Shown here: one piece after another, positions 61,781 to 64,000 of the stretch
Layout: each line of letters starts with the position of its first letter
Numbering within the stretch: the first letter of the stretch is position 1
Assembly (NCBI GenBank): GCA_013400975.1
Contig: WBMZ01003495.1
Location: 160,233 to 224,232, forward strand
Source of the DNA: Atrichornis clamosus
Lineage: Eukaryota; Chordata; Aves; Passeriformes; Menuridae
Length of the DNA stretch: 64,000 nt
Direction: 5' to 3'
Program-made: the position numbers and the translations under genes
Notes under the pieces: generated by a model
The model's input: only the letters and a program-made list of their open reading frames with translations
Told to the model about the DNA's origin: nothing
Database searches by the model: none

Positions 61781-64000
61781 AAATACTAGGATTGTGTTGC
61801 AGTGCTTCTTAATATGAGTAGCTGGGTTGTTTTAAAGATATGAAGACATTCATTGTTTTAAAGACTTGAAGTACTGTGGAGTGCACTGCAGAGTAGATTG
61901 CTCAATTTTATACCTAGGTCTCCAAGTATGCTGGAGGATAGGTAAAATAACCATTGGGAGGTCCAGAGCCAATTCATTAGTGACATGATGAGCATCCTTC
62001 ACTGAGGAAGAAATGCATGGCTCATCTCTCCAAATGGTAATACAGGAAGCAGTAGCCATATCTCTGAACTGAATGGAGGTTGGGAATGTGCAGCTGGGAA
62101 TCTGCAAGGTATGGATGCAGGCACGGTGAGTGATATGCATGAGGGAAGGAGAGGAGGGAGCTGACATCCCTGTAGCCAGTCTAATATATTCATGATCTCA
62201 GTGTGCACTGAAGATCAGGATAAAATGCCACCATTTGAAGGAGGGAAACTAGGTGTTGTGGTGTTTGGTGTAACTACTGTTGCAGTCCTGGGGGATAAAA
62301 AACCCAAGCCACTTAAATGTGAACATTGTCCCAATGGAAATGTCTCTGTGTGATAAGAATAAAGTGTAAATATCAAAGACAGGATGATAAATGTTTTGGT
62401 TTTGAATCAAGGTGAAAAGGTCTAAAAGGACAGTGATCAAAAGAAATTATCAAGGGATTTTTTTGATAGGAAATGGAATTTTAAACTAGTCAATTTTTTT
62501 AAATTAAAGCAACATATGTTACATCACAGGAAATAAATTTGAGTGTTTAATTTGAATCACAAAATGAGAATCACGAGAGTTATGTATTTTCCCCAAAGGC
62601 TTTTTTTTTTTTTTTCTGAGGGTGAAGGATTTAAAATTAATATGTTGTGGTCCTTGTTTTCTCCAAAATCATACTTGGTTTCTAAAACAGCCATTCAAAC
62701 TCCTATGCAGGAATGGACAGCCTGTTTGTCATGATGTGTTCATATCTCACAAGCAATCTGAAGGTGCTACATCAGGCACATGGCAGTAGGATTGCCCAGC
62801 CTCTGTGGCTGTGGCTAATAAAATTGATTACAGATGTCATCACTGGATTTTGTAGGGGTGCAGCTGTACAGGAAAGCTACTTATGTGCCACTGTGAAGTT
62901 GAAATCAATATTACCTCTAGCTGTGAACCCATCCACATCTCCTTGCCAGTATCTCTTTGGAATATGTTGACAGGTCTTGTAGCCCTTGGATTGTAGAAAG
63001 CAGGGCCAGGAGTGATGGCTGTAGCTATTTTAGGTCTGAAATACTCCCTGTGGTATAATGTTTATTTCAATTAAACTACGTGGATTTTGTTTTGAGTCAG
63101 CTTGTGTCTGAATGCACATGTGTAATCTGAGGGGAAAAAAAATATTTATGGGTATCCCAATTGGGATGTAACTTCATGAGACTCCATTAGAAGGTGCTAA
63201 TAAAAATGTTTTTCTAGGACTGAACTACCTGATCCCAAAATCTTTGAATGAGTTCTTTACAACTAAGATGTGCACATCTGTATATTCTTTTTATATTGCT
63301 GTTTTCATTTTTTTGAATATTTTTCACTTAGAACTTATAAATAAATCCTTGGAACAGAGTACAGAGTATTTTTGCAGCACAGTATAACTTCATAGGCTGT
63401 TTAACACAGTGAGCCATGTTTCACAGCTGGCTGGATCTCAGGAAGCTAACCAAATTCTGCTTTCATTTAGATGAACAATAAAATTTACAATGATTAAAGT
63501 AGGACTTGGAGTTGGTAGTTTTCAAATTTGGTTGTCTCACACTTACTGATAACTGTGTGTTCTGACTTTATCTACTCACTGCCTGTAACAAAGGGAGCTG
63601 GTCAGATGTTCAAATAGCTAGGTAAATATTTTAGGAAAAACAGTAAGAGAGAAACCTTGTTTTATTTCATTGTCCAAAGTGTACTCCAGCACATTCTGAA
63701 TGGCAAATTTAGGATGCTGGTTTTCCACTGTATCTCCAGGTAGTCTGTTGTCTTAGGATTGTTGATTGCACATGGATTGTTGATGTTGGGTTGTATATAA
63801 ATTTTCTTTGCTAATTTGTAAACTGAGTCAAGAATTGAGCCTTGTGGGGTTTTTTTCCACATTAAATGAATGTTTCATAAGACTGTATTTAATCCAGGTG
63901 AATATATGTGTCCTAGGAAGAAAGAGGGTTACATACATTAGTTAGAAAATAAATTCTATTTATAGAAGTTTCTATTTGCATGGTGGCTTCTCTGTGGTTT
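61781..64000. other. Unique DNA to the window end, no gene identified
   Basis: The stretches 61850-62230 and 62700-62960 are somewhat more GC-balanced, with frames of 105 codons (- strand 61850-62167) and 85 codons (+ strand 62713-62970), neither with a recognisable domain. A T-run lies at about 62600-62615. Confidence 0.5.

Noticed and set aside
61477..61812. 111-codon + strand open frame.
   Set aside because: It lies almost entirely across a CR1 tail in reverse orientation and is not a gene.

Overview
The window looks like a gene-poor stretch of a bird macrochromosome. It is AT-rich and CpG-poor throughout. The recognisable repeats are mostly CR1-family LINEs, at both young and old divergence levels, plus one solitary retroviral LTR. 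No SINE family of the mammalian kind was recognised. I found no intact protein-coding gene, no convincing spliced exon series, and no tRNA, rRNA, snRNA or CRISPR array. The longest stop-free reading frame is about 145 codons, close to chance for this length, and it has no recognisable domain. The species cannot be named from the sequence alone. Some CR1 copies match the tail types I associate with neoavian and other bird lineages.

Layout. 1-1189: AT-rich unique DNA with a perfect 13-bp hairpin at 174-203. 1190-4030: a long 5'-truncated CR1 (+ strand) carrying a dead ORF2. It is split at 2890/2891 by a 565-bp solitary LTR (2891-3455) flanked by a 5-bp target duplication, giving a clear nested insertion. 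4031-15200: unique DNA. 15203-15262: a possible CR1 tail, followed by a GC-richer degenerate repeat block to about 16215. 19050-19455: an ancient CR1/L3-like fragment (- strand). 21911-22072: a short young CR1 tail. 23358-23545: an old internally deleted CR1. 24484-24533 and 25100-25160: simple repeats, the second holding a 24-base assembly gap. About 31400-32400: a stretch of unknown origin with an unusually CpG-rich core. 33605-33925: a possible L2-like LINE C-terminal remnant (- strand). 34210-34812: a CR1 3' end. 43240-44374: GC-richer DNA without an identified gene. 44480-45075: the most surprising item, a decayed L1/Tx1-clade reverse transcriptase fragment (- strand). 55258-55471 and 56149-56652: two more CR1 copies. 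61508-61780: a CR1 copy on the - strand.

The window therefore reads as a fossil record of retrotransposition in a gene desert or a very large intron, not as a set of cooperating genes. The items most worth following are the L1-clade relic, the possible L2-like relic, the LTR-in-CR1 nesting with defined junctions, and the CpG-rich insert. All family assignments were made by reading the sequence and comparing it with remembered family motifs. No database search was run.
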